DNA of 64,000 bases from Neisseria weixii (GTDB lineage Bacteria > Pseudomonadota > Gammaproteobacteria > Burkholderiales > Neisseriaceae): the NCBI RefSeq assembly GCF_002327085.1, contig NZ_CP023429.1:1364001-1428000 (forward strand), written 5' to 3'. Below the pieces are notes generated by a model. That model saw only the letters and a program-made list of their open reading frames with translations. It was not told the DNA's origin and ran no database searches. The translations under genes and the position numbers were made by a program. This document shows, piece by piece, positions 18,505 through 26,901 of this stretch. Every line of letters begins with the position of its first letter. The first letter of the stretch is position 1.

Positions 18505-19710
18505 GAGACCTTTGCAAAAAAACCCAAAACTCCCCTAAATTCCCCTAAAGGATTCAGAGGCGTTTTTTTATGAGCAGCTTCTTCCAGCAACAAGCCCGAA
18601 TCATGACGGGCAAACATACCGGCAGCTGCCCGTTGCTCAAAATTAACCGGCTGCCCGATTGGCAGCCCGCCGGACAACTGCCCAACCGGCAAAAGACCCG
18701 TTACATCCGCGGCCACCGCGGCCGCCCCGCCTATCCGCTGCCGCCCGTGCTCAAAGCCGTATTGCCCGGCCAATGGCACAGCCTTTCCGATCCGGAATCG
18801 GAACGCTGTTCAGCCGCCCGTCCGGATTTCTGCTTCTTCTGCGGCTTTGATGAAGCCGCCTTACCCGGCCGCAGCACCCCCTGCCGTTTCCGCAACCGGC
18901 CGGCACAGGATGACGCCTTAGCCCGGCTTCCCGAACCGGTTAACCGCCGGCTGACCGAAAAAGGCTTAAAAACAGAGAAAGCCCCGGCAGCAGTGATTGA
19001 CGCCGCCATCATCCAAACTGCCGGCGGCAAACAGCGTCAGGCTGTCGAAACCGATGAAAACGGCATCACTGCCGAAACCCTGCCCGGCAAAGACAAGGAT
19101 GCGCGCCGGGTGAAGAAAGAGGGCAGATTCACCTTGGGCTGCAAACAACACACCCGCACCGGTTCGGAAGGCTGTATCGGGAAACAGCACACCACCCCGG
19201 CCGACGCCCGTGAGTGCAACCATTTCGGACCGCTGCCGGAAGGCACCGCACCCGGAACAACCGTCTATGCCGATAAGGGGTATGACAGTAAAGCCAACCG
19301 GGAGCATCTGCAAAGCAAACGGCTGTCCGGCGGCATGATGCGTAAGGCACAGCGGGGCAAACCTTTAACGGAGCAGGAGAAACAGCGCAATACGCAGCTG
19401 TCGGAAGTGCGCTGTGCGGCCGGGCAAACCTTCGGTACGCCGCACCGGAAATCCGGCTGTAAAAGAGCGCGTTATTTCGGTTTACGGAAAGTACCGGCGC
19501 AAAGCCATTTGAAAGCGGTGTGCCTGAACCTGCCAAAGGCAGCCGGCAGGCTTCGTGTGCCTGCTGCTGCCTGAAAAGGGCAATGTGCACCCGATAAAGG
19601 GGCTGATTGGGGGAAATACGGACGGGAAACACGTCTGAAAATGAAAAAACGGTTACCTGATTGTTCAGGTAACCGTTTGGATGGGACGGCCGGTATTTTG
19701 CAAAGGTCTC
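18505..19710 (+). mobile_element. IS5-family (IS1106-like) insertion sequence
   Basis: 1206 bp bounded by GAGACCTTTGCAAAA and its inverse TTTTGCAAAGGTCTC. It holds one transposase gene. The right end abuts a DUS. I see no clear target duplication. GC content is visibly higher than in flanking DNA. The ends match those of the 140 bp MITE-like family scattered through the window. Confidence 0.88.
18570..19574 (+). CDS. IS5-family transposase, probably catalytically dead
   Basis: A 334 aa DDE transposase starting MSSFFQQQARIMTGKH. Family blocks are visible: RTRYIRGHRGRPAYPL-type N-terminal region, GQWHSLSDPE, STPCRFRNRPAQDD, VIDAAIIQTAGGKQRQA (first D), TTVYADKGYDSKANREHL (second D) and ARYFGLRKVPAQSHLKAVCLNL. 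The third acidic residue, normally in a VVEQ.FGT context, reads AAGQTFGT: the codon is GGG where GAG is expected. Many other family-conserved residues are changed L to P, Y to C, V to A. The frame is open but the enzyme is likely inactive (inference). Confidence 0.82.
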   Translation: MSSFFQQQARIMTGKHTGSCPLLKINRLPDWQPAGQLPNRQKTRYIRGHRGRPAYPLPPVLKAVLPGQWHSLSDPESERCSAARPDFCFFCGFDEAALPGRSTPCRFRNRPAQDDALARLPEPVNRRLTEKGLKTEKAPAAVIDAAIIQTAGGKQRQAVETDENGITAETLPGKDKDARRVKKEGRFTLGCKQHTRTGSEGCIGKQHTTPADARECNHFGPLPEGTAPGTTVYADKGYDSKANREHLQSKRLSGGMMRKAQRGKPLTEQEKQRNTQLSEVRCAAGQTFGTPHRKSGCKRARYFGLRKVPAQSHLKAVCLNLPKAAGRLRVPAAA

Positions 19711-19760
19711 AGGCCGTCTGAAATTTCAGACGGCCTAGTAATGAAAGCATAGTTAATAAC

Positions 19761-19800
19761 AAAAAAAGAGCGGTATGACCGTCTTCAAAGCCATACCGCT
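19761..19800 (-). terminator. Intrinsic terminator of the candidate RNA
   Basis: On the minus strand a 9 bp stem AGCGGTATG/CATACCGCT (19800-19792 with 19777-19769), 14-nt loop, then seven U (19767-19761). Confidence 0.75.
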
Positions 19801-19901
19801 TAAGTTTGCGACACGCAAGTTGTTAACCCGAAACCTCTTCTGGCACCATCGGCAAGTGCCTGTCGTTGACACCATTAAAAACGCAAGCAAGGCGGTTTGG
19901 C
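19761..19901 (-). ncRNA. Candidate small structured RNA or attenuator leader
   Basis: No reading frame fits this conserved-looking stretch between the IS element and the aminotransferase gene. On the minus strand, GCCAAACCGCC (19901-19891) can pair with AGCGGTATGGC (19800-19790), and TTGCG can pair with CGCAA just inside; an internal hairpin GGCAC/GTGCC lies between. The same AGCGGTATG is also the 5' arm of the terminator, so the two foldings are mutually exclusive. That fits a 6S-like RNA with a closing stem followed by a terminator, or an attenuator. A possible -10 (GATAAT, 19909-19904) precedes it. I do not recognise a specific family. Confidence 0.45.
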
Positions 19902-20151
19902 TAATTATCTTTTTTGATAATTTGCATTAATTCTACTGATAATTTGTTTAAATATATATTTATTTCAATTACTTAAAATATTCAAAACCATTCAAACCTA
20001 TTCTATTTCTCGTTTGGAATTTTTTAAAGGGTCTGAAAATCAAGTTCGGGCGGCTTCATTTCATTCATACTGTAAAGTCAGCCTTTTATTTGCCTTTTTT
20101 AAATGATATGATTTCCGCACAACATCCAACTACAACGCAAGGAGAAACGCC

Positions 20152-21281
20152 ATGTCTGCTACATTACCCCGCCCGGAAATCGACCCGGACGGTATGCTGG
20201 AATATTCGGTGGTATACACTGACCGCGCCCTAAACCACATGTCACAAAAGTTTCAGACGGCCTTACGCTATATTTCCTCTACCTTAAAATCCATTTACCA
20301 TGCCCGGCACGTTGCCGTGATTCCGGGCAGCGGCACCACCGGCATGGAAGCCGTGGCACGCCAGTTTGTCCGTAATCAAAAATGCCTGATTGTGCGCAAC
20401 GGCTTTTTCAGCTACCGCTGGACACAAATCATCGAGCAAGGCTGTATTACCGATGACACCAAAGTCTTGACCGCCCGCCAAGCCGACGAATATCAAGCAC
20501 CTTTCGCACCTGCACCGATTGATGAAGTATGCACCGAAATTGCCAAATACCGTCCAGCTGTAGTATTTGCGCCGCATGTTGAAACCGCGTCCGGCATCAT
20601 CCTGCCTGACGACTACATCGCCCGCTTAGCCGAAGCCACGCATGAAGCCGGCGGCTTACTGGTCATTGACTGTATTGCCTCAGGTTGCATTTGGCTGGAT
20701 ATGGAAAACTGGGCATCGACGTGTTGATTTCCGCGCCGCAAAAAGGTTGGAGCGGCTCACCATGTGCCGGCTTGGTGATGTTGAACGAAGCCGCCTACCA
20801 AAAAGCACAAGAAACCCAGTCCGACAGCTTCGCCGTAGATTTGAAAAAATGGCTGCAAATCATAGAAGCCTTTGAAAACGGCGGCCATGCTTATCACGCC
20901 ACTATGCCGACCGACAGTTTGTTCCGCTTGAGCGAAGTCATCCGCGAAGCCGAAGCCATCGGCTTTGAAACCCTGCGTGACCGCCAAACCGAATTGGGCA
21001 ACAAAATCCGCTGTTTATTGGCCGAACGCGGCTATCCGAGCGTGGCTGCCGAAGGCTTCGAAGCACCGGGTGTTGTGGTGGCCTACACTGATAATCCCGA
21101 CATTCAAAACGGCAAAGCCTTTATCGCACAAGGTTTGCAAATCGCATCAGGCGTTCCGCTGCAAGTGGGCGAGCGCAGCGATTTCCAAACCTTCCGCTTA
21201 GGCTTGTTCGGCTTGGACAAACTGCAAAACACCGACCGCACGGTTGCTTCATTTGCTGATGCCTTGGCTAAAGTGGGCTAA
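20152..21281 (+). CDS. Class V aminotransferase (alanine-glyoxylate/serine-pyruvate type), one frameshift
   Basis: A PLP enzyme of fold type I: VAVIPGSGTTGMEAVARQF, FAPHVETASGIILPDDYI, LLVIDCIASGCIWLDMEKLG and the PLP-lysine segment LISAPQKGWSGSPCAGLVML. The frame breaks at AAAA 20705-20708, where a fifth A restores DMEKLGIDVLISAPQKGW; the joined protein is 376 aa, the normal length. AAGGAG precedes ATG 20152. Substrate is likely a small 2-oxo acid/amino acid pair; not determined here. Confidence 0.82.
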
Positions 21282-21420
21282 GCGCCATGAATAAAAGGCC
21301 GTCTGAAAACAATATCTTTCAGACGGCCTTTTTCAATCTATACACGCTCATCATTTATATTTTATTTATCCAACTTGCGCCATTTTTATGCGTGATTTAT
21401 CTATTTTCCAATATAAGGCC

Positions 21421-21560
21421 GAGACCGTTGCAAAATCCCCATCTTTGGCACATTTCTTCGTTGCGCTGCTGGAAAGCCTGCCTATCTTCATGATAGGCCT
21501 TTGTTTTCTGTGTTGCTACAACTTTGAACTGCCTTAAATCTGAGGTTTTGCAAAGGTTTC
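21421..21560 (-). repeat. MITE-like element (GAGACC family), copy e
   Basis: 140 bp, reverse orientation: GAGACCGTTGCAAAATCCCC, ATCTTTGGCACATTTCTTCG, CTGTGTTGCTACAACTTTGAACTGC, TTTTGCAAAGGTTTC. Flanked by GGCC on the left and a DUS (GGGCCGTCTGAA) on the right. Confidence 0.82.
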
Positions 21561-21697
21561 GGGCCGTCTGAAAATTCATTTAGCTTGATTAGAATGGCGA
21601 AAACCCACATCAGGCTTGCATACTGCTTATCCGTAATCGGGGCGAACTGTGTATAATGCGTTTATTCTGTTATTCCACCATTTTCATTCCCGACATC

Positions 21698-22995
21698 ATG
21701 ACCGAATCCATCCGCTTACCCGCTTCCCGCCTCAAACCGTCCACCATTGCCCTGCCCGGCTCTAAAAGCATCAGCAACCGCACTTTGCTGCTGGCCGCAT
21801 TATCCGACAATGTCTGCGAAATCCGCTCCCTGCTGAAATCCGACGATACCGACCGCATGCTCGAAGCCTTGGATAAACTGGGCGTGAAAATCGAATTTTT
21901 AGAAACAGGCCGTCTGAAAGTACACGGCACAGGCGGCGCTTTCCCCAATCGTGAAGCCGATTTGTTCTTGGGCAACGCCGGCACCGCATTCCGTCCGTTA
22001 ACCGCTGCTTTGGCCGTTTTAGGTGGCAATTACCACTTACACGGCGTGCCGCGTATGCACGAGCGCCCGATTGGCAATTTGGTCGATGCGCTGCGCATTG
22101 CCGGTGCCGACATTGAATATCTGGGCAACGAAGGCTATCCGCCGCTGAATATCAACGCGTTTACCGACAACGGCGCGCGCGTGATTCCGATTAAAGGCAA
22201 CGTATCCAGCCAATTTTTGACCGCGCTGTTGATGGCCTTGCCGCTGACCGGTCAGGCCTTTGAAATCCATATGGTCGGCGAGCTGATTTCCAAGCCCTAC
22301 ATCGACATCACGCTGAAGCTTATGGCGCAGTTCGGCGTGAACGTGGCTAACGAAGACTACCGCTTGTTCAAAATTCCGGCAGATGCGCGTTACCATGCGC
22401 CCGATGTTCTGCACGTCGAAGGCGACGCCTCCAGCGCATCTTATTTCTTGGGCGCAGGCCTGATTTCCGGCGCGCCGATACGCGTTACGGGTATCGGTTT
22501 GAACAGCATTCAGGGCGACGTGGCTTTTGCGCGCGAATTGGAAAAAATCGGCGCAGGCGTAGTATGGGGGACGATTTCATCGAAGTTTCGCGTCCCGAAA
22601 ACCGAATCGTGCAAGCCTTTGATTTGGACGCGAACCATATTCCCGACGCAGCCATGACGCTGGCCGTGATTGCGCTGGCCAGCGGCAAACCCTGCACCCT
22701 GCGCAACATCGGCTCATGGCGCGTGAAGGAAACCGACCGCATCGCCGCAATGGCCAATGAATTGCGTAAACTCGGCGCGGAAGTGGTGGAAGAACCTGAA
22801 GCCATCCACATCACACCGCCGGCACAATTAAACGCCGATGCTGTCATCAATACCTACGACGACCACCGCGTCGCCATGTGTTTCTCGTTGGTGTCGCTGC
22901 TGGGCGTGCCGGTTATCATCAACGACCCGAAATGCACGCACAAAACCTTCCCGACTTATTTTGACGTGTTCGGTGAGATTACCGAAGCATTGTAA
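21698..22995 (+). CDS. aroA: 3-phosphoshikimate 1-carboxyvinyltransferase (EPSP synthase), one frameshift
   Basis: AroA transfers enolpyruvyl from PEP to shikimate-3-phosphate. The N-terminal half has [36 protein letters not shown] and [18 protein letters not shown]; the other half has [42 protein letters not shown] and [19 protein letters not shown]. The frame breaks at GGGGG 22566-22570, where a sixth G gives ...[12 protein letters not shown]. The joined protein is 432 aa. I start at ATG 21698 ([14 protein letters not shown]). An essential aromatic-pathway gene, so a sequence error is the likely cause. Confidence 0.92.
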
Positions 22996-23043
22996 GGTTT
23001 AATATGTCAAGGCCGTCTGAAACTCAAAACGTTCAGACGGCCT

Positions 23044-23186
23044 GAGACCTTTGCAAAACTTCAAATTTGAGTACAGTTCGCAGTTAAAGCAGCACAGAAA
23101 GCGCAGACATATCATGAAGACAGGCAAGCTTTCGAGCAGCGCATAACGAAGAAATGTGCCAAAGATGGGGATTTTGCAAAGGTCTC
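23044..23186 (+). repeat. MITE-like element (GAGACC family), copy f
   Basis: 143 bp bounded by GAGACCTTTGCAAAA and TTTTGCAAAGGTCTC, family interior intact. The left end follows a DUS directly (CAGACGGCCT|GAGACC). Its right end lies 47 bp before miaA and may supply a -35 hexamer. Confidence 0.85.
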
Positions 23187-23203
23187 AACTTTTTTGTTAT
23201 AGT
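23174..23203 (+). promoter_or_regulatory. Candidate miaA promoter with -35 inside a MITE end
   Basis: TTGCAA (23174-23179, within the inverted repeat), 18 bp spacer, TATAGT (23198-23203), 30 bp before the miaA ATG. Confidence 0.45.
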
Positions 23204-23232
23204 TTACCGTTCCCTATTATCTGAATCATTGT

Positions 23233-24183
23233 ATGAACACGCCCAAAGCCTTTGCCATTCTCGGCCCGACCGCCAGCGGCAAAACCGGCCTCGCGCTCAA
23301 AATCGCCGAAACCCTGCCCGTGGAAATTATCAGCCTCGACTCCGCGCTGGTGTACCGCGATATGGACATCGGTACCGCCAAGCCTACCGCTGAAGAACGC
23401 TCTGCCGTGCCACACCATTTGATTGACATCATTTCGCCGCTGGAAAGCTACAGCGCGGCGGAATTTGTCGCCGATTGCGTGCGCTTGGTCAACGAGATTC
23501 ATGCGCGTGACAGGCTGCCCTTAATTGTCGGCGGCACCATGATGTATTTCCACGCGCTGACCGAAGGTTTGAACGATTTGCCCGAAGCCGATGCCGCCAT
23601 CCGCAGCCGGCTTCAAGCCGATAAAGCCGCGCACGGTTTGGCGCATTTGTATCAGCGTTTGCAGGAAATCGATCCCGAAACCGCAGGCCGTCTGAAAGCC
23701 AACGACAGCCAGCGCATCGAACGCGCCCTTGAAGTATTTATGCTGACCGGCAAACCCTTAAGCCGACATTTTGCCGAACAATCCGCCTACACGCCGCCGC
23801 TGGATTTGTGCACCATTGCGCTGATTCCCGAAAGCCGCGCCTTATTACACGCGCAAATCGGCAAGCGCTTCGGGCAGATGCTGGCACAAGGTTTTTTAGA
23901 CGAAATGCTGCTGCTCAAAAGCCGCTATCCTGAATTGACGCCCGATTCCACCGCCATGCGCTGCGTCGGCTACCGCCAAGCATGGGATTATCTCGACGGC
24001 CTCACCGATTACGACACCTTTGTCGAAAAAGGCATTGTCGCCACCCGCCAACTGGCTAAGCGGCAGCTTACCTGGCTGCACAAAATTCCGTTCGCCCACG
24101 CGCTTGATCCTTATAGCGGAGATAATTATCTTCAGACGGCCTTAAACTTAGTGCGCCATCATTTTGACCAACAGGCCGTCTGA
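23233..24183 (+). CDS. miaA: tRNA dimethylallyltransferase MiaA
   Basis: MiaA adds a dimethylallyl group to A37 of tRNAs reading UNN codons. The 316 aa protein starts MNTPKAFAILGPTASGKTGLA (P-loop), then ISLDSALVYRDMDIGTAKP, PHHLIDIISPLESYSAAEF, LIVGGTMMYFHAL and AMRCVGYRQAWDYLDG. Its stop precedes the tadA start by one base, and a DUS spans the junction. It forms an operon with tadA, a tRNA modification pair. Confidence 0.96.
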   Translation: MNTPKAFAILGPTASGKTGLALKIAETLPVEIISLDSALVYRDMDIGTAKPTAEERSAVPHHLIDIISPLESYSAAEFVADCVRLVNEIHARDRLPLIVGGTMMYFHALTEGLNDLPEADAAIRSRLQADKAAHGLAHLYQRLQEIDPETAGRLKANDSQRIERALEVFMLTGKPLSRHFAEQSAYTPPLDLCTIALIPESRALLHAQIGKRFGQMLAQGFLDEMLLLKSRYPELTPDSTAMRCVGYRQAWDYLDGLTDYDTFVEKGIVATRQLAKRQLTWLHKIPFAHALDPYSGDNYLQTALNLVRHHFDQQAV

Positions 24184-24184
24184 A

Positions 24185-24904
24185 ATGAAATTGAGCACTC
24201 CGCCCATTGCACCAAAAACTTTAACCGCGCTGAATCGCTTAGGTATTACAACCTTGGCGGATTTGCGTGAAACCGGTTCGGTAAAAGCATTCTTGCTGCT
24301 CAAAGCTGCCGGCTGCACCGTCACCCAAAGCACCTTATGGCAACTCGAAGCCCTGCTGCTGGGCGTTGCCGCTACCGATTTAAGTGAGGCGCAAAAAGCG
24401 GCATTAAACCAAAAAATCAAGCAGCATATGCCCGTGTCCGTATTCCCTACGCCGTCTGAAATGGCAAGCTTTATGCAGACAGCGTTGCGGCAAGCCGAGC
24501 AGTCTGGCCAAACGGGTGAAATTCCCGTCGGCGCAGTGGTGGTACACAACGGCCGAATCATCGCCGCTGCCCACAACACTTGCGTACAAGACTGCAACAT
24601 CAGCCACCACGCTGAAATCCGCGCTTTGGCACAAGCAGGCGCGGCATTGAATAACTACCGTCTCGACGGCTGTGATATCTACATCACACTCGAACCCTGC
24701 GCGATGTGCGCTTCGGCTCTGATTCAGGCGCGGGTAAAACGGGTGATTTTCGGGGCGGTCGAACCGAAAACCGGCGCAGCAGGCAGTGTGTTGAATTTGT
24801 TCGAGAACAGCTTATTAAACAAACACACTGCCGTTTTGGGCGGTGTGTTGGCCGATGAATGCCGGAATCTGTTACAGGCTTTTTTTCAAAAAAAACGCGG
24901 TTAA
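24185..24904 (+). CDS. tadA: tRNA(adenine34) deaminase TadA with N-terminal TfoX_C-like domain
   Basis: TadA converts A34 of tRNA-Arg(ACG) to inosine. The C-terminal deaminase domain (about residues 95-239) has the zinc/catalytic HAE (HHAEIRALAQAG) and PCAMC (LEPCAMCASALIQARV) motifs. The N-terminal about 80 residues (PKTLTALNRLGITTLADLRE, VKAFLLLKAAG) are a helix-hairpin-like TfoX_C domain, absent from E. coli TadA (167 aa). ATG 24185 lies one base after the miaA stop; an in-frame TTG at 24164 is less likely. The fusion is known in Neisseria. Confidence 0.9.
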   Translation: MKLSTPPIAPKTLTALNRLGITTLADLRETGSVKAFLLLKAAGCTVTQSTLWQLEALLLGVAATDLSEAQKAALNQKIKQHMPVSVFPTPSEMASFMQTALRQAEQSGQTGEIPVGAVVVHNGRIIAAAHNTCVQDCNISHHAEIRALAQAGAALNNYRLDGCDIYITLEPCAMCASALIQARVKRVIFGAVEPKTGAAGSVLNLFENSLLNKHTAVLGGVLADECRNLLQAFFQKKRG

Positions 24905-24914
24905 ACTAAAGGCT

Positions 24915-25054
24915 GAGACCTTTGCAAAATCCCCATCTTTGACACATTTCTTCGTTATGCGCTCGAAAGCTTACCTGTCTTTATGATATATCTTCGCTTT
25001 CTGTGCTGCTATAACTTCGAACTGCACTCAAATCCGCGGTTTTACAAAGGTCTC
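24915..25054 (-). repeat. MITE-like element (GAGACC family), copy g
   Basis: 140 bp, reverse orientation: GAGACCTTTGCAAAATCCCC, CGAAAGCTTACCTGTCTTTATGATAT, GCTGCTATAACTTCGAACTGC, TTTACAAAGGTCTC. The right end abuts a DUS (AGGCCGTCTGAA). Confidence 0.85.
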
Positions 25055-25108
25055 AGGCCGTCTGAAAGAAAATCTTTCAGACGGCCTTTTTGTTAGCTAA
25101 ACATCAAC

Positions 25109-25768
25109 TTAGCCGATATTCGCCACAATCGCTACTACAATCACCGCCACCACCAAAGCCGCAACAAATTTGCCGGAACCGGCGAATTTCAGTAACGGCA
25201 GCTTGCCTTCCAATTCTTTGCAGCCGGTAATCATCGGCGTAATCAAATTGTGTTTTTTCAAAAACTTATATGCCAAAATGGTGATGATGTGCACTGCGGC
25301 CAAAATCAACAGCAGATTGAAGAAACCAAAGTGGATTTTGCGCATGGCCGCACCCGTGCTGCTGCTTACCAGACTGTTTAAATAGCCGTTGAAAATAAAC
25401 GTGTTGTCATCAGGTAAAAACAAGCCCGTGGTTACCTGCACCAACACCGCACCCAGCAAAGCCAACACCATCAAAGCGCCCAGCGGATTGTGGCCGGGCT
25501 GCTCGTTTTCGGTAATTTCGCCTTTAAGGTAGCGGATAATCTGCTTCGGCCCGCGCACAAATCGGCTGAATTTGGCCGTATCGCTGCCCCAAAAACCCCA
25601 ACACACGCGGAACACCACCAAAGCCAAAACCAACAGGCCGCAGCGCAAATGCCAAGCGAGCAAGTTACCGCCAGTCTCGCCGCTGTACCACATAAAGGCA
25701 ATGGCCAACACCAGCATCCAGTGAAAAATGCGTGTGGGCAAATCCCAAACTTTGATTTTCTGTTTCAT
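25109..25768 (-). CDS. Cytochrome b561-like membrane protein
   Basis: A 219 aa inner-membrane protein with four TM helices of the b-type cytochrome (Ni/Fe-hydrogenase/b561 prokaryotic) family. MKQKIKVWDLPTRIFHWMLV is the typical start, with His in the first helix; AWHLRCGLLVLALVVFRVCWG carries a second helix His, and KIHFGFFNLLLILAAVHIITI two more heme-ligand candidates. An extra C-terminal helix (AALVVAVIVVAIVANIG) follows. It probably passes electrons between quinol and a periplasmic partner; the partner is not next to it. Confidence 0.85.
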   Translation of the reverse strand: MKQKIKVWDLPTRIFHWMLVLAIAFMWYSGETGGNLLAWHLRCGLLVLALVVFRVCWGFWGSDTAKFSRFVRGPKQIIRYLKGEITENEQPGHNPLGALMVLALLGAVLVQVTTGLFLPDDNTFIFNGYLNSLVSSSTGAAMRKIHFGFFNLLLILAAVHIITILAYKFLKKHNLITPMITGCKELEGKLPLLKFAGSGKFVAALVVAVIVVAIVANIG

Positions 25769-25843
25769 TGTTATGCTCTTTCTTATAAGATGGAGAAGAT
25801 TTGTGTTTGCCCCATTTTAAACAAATTTGCCGACGGTATCATC

Positions 25844-26758
25844 ATGATTTATCCACCTTATCGAATTCTTAACCCGGAACATCTTTTTCAGACGGCCACA
25901 CAATTTCCGCATGTGTTCCGCCCGCGCGTGGGCGATTCGCACAAAGGCACTTACGGCACTTTAGCCATAATCGGCGGCGCAGCGGGCATGAGTGGTGCCG
26001 TTGTATTGGCGGCTACAGCGGCGGTGTATCAAGGCTGCGGCAAGGTTTGGGCAGGGTTTAACCAAACCGGTTTGCCCTTTGCCGTGATTCCCGAGCGGCC
26101 TGAAATCATGCTCTCCACAGCAGGACAACTCTGCCAGCGTACAGATATCGGTGCATGGGTAGTCGGCTGCGGTTTGGGTTTACAGGAAGATGGGGAACAC
26201 ATCATCACATGGGCATTGCAACACACCCGAAATCGGCCTTTATTACTCGATGCCGATGCGCTCACTTTAATTGCCCGCTCACAAACCTACCGCAATATGG
26301 CTGAGCAACACGGCCAATTGGTGCTCACGCCGCATCCGGCCGAAGCCGCGCGATTGTTGCAAGCCACCACCGCCGATATTCAGGCCAACCGTATGGAATC
26401 GGCAAAAGCCATCAGCCAAACATTCAATGCCATCACTGTATTGAAAGGTCATCAATCCTTGGTCGCCACGCCCGACGGGCAGATTTATACCAACTTCAGC
26501 GGCAATGCCGGATTGGCGACGGCAGGCAGCGGCGATGTGTTGAGCGGCATCATCGGCAGCCTATTAACACAGGGTATTGATACGCAAGAAGCCGTTCAAG
26601 CCGGTGTGTGGTTGCACGGCGCAGCAGCGGATGTCTTGCGCGACAGCCAAATCGGCGAAATCGGTATGCTGGCCGGCGAAATTGCACCGGTCGCGCGTTG
26701 GTTGCGCAATCGGCTTACCAATCAGACAACCAATCCGGTTAAGCTTTGGCATGCTTAG
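25844..26758 (+). CDS. nnrD: ADP-dependent (S)-NAD(P)H-hydrate dehydratase
   Basis: NnrD repairs damaged NAD(P)H hydrates at the expense of ADP. From ATG 25844 (MIYPPYRILNPEHLF) the 304 aa protein has GDSHKGTYGTLAIIGGAAGMSGAVVLAA, LLLDADALTLIA, LTPHPAEAARLL and the nucleotide/catalytic NAGLATAGSGDVLSGIIGSLLTQG. The epimerase NnrE domain found fused in E. coli YjeF is absent. The frame is open further upstream, but that stretch overlaps the divergent cytochrome gene. Confidence 0.9.
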   Translation: MIYPPYRILNPEHLFQTATQFPHVFRPRVGDSHKGTYGTLAIIGGAAGMSGAVVLAATAAVYQGCGKVWAGFNQTGLPFAVIPERPEIMLSTAGQLCQRTDIGAWVVGCGLGLQEDGEHIITWALQHTRNRPLLLDADALTLIARSQTYRNMAEQHGQLVLTPHPAEAARLLQATTADIQANRMESAKAISQTFNAITVLKGHQSLVATPDGQIYTNFSGNAGLATAGSGDVLSGIIGSLLTQGIDTQEAVQAGVWLHGAAADVLRDSQIGEIGMLAGEIAPVARWLRNRLTNQTTNPVKLWHA

Positions 26759-26785
26759 TTATTTCATTATTATCGTAAAGGCCGT

Positions 26786-26831
26786 CTGAAAACCCAAAAA
26801 TATATTTTCTGAAAACCCAAAAATATATTTT
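26786..26831. repeat. 23 bp tandem duplication inside a DUS terminator
   Basis: Two perfect copies of CTGAAAACCCAAAAATATATTTT's 23 bases (26786-26808, 26809-26831) lie between inverted DUS copies after nnrD, lengthening the terminator loop. Confidence 0.8.
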
Positions 26832-26901
26832 CAGACGGCCTGTTTTGCATTCTGCCGCTAACGCGTGTATGCTTGCGATTTTTATTTTATTGTCAACAAT
26901 G

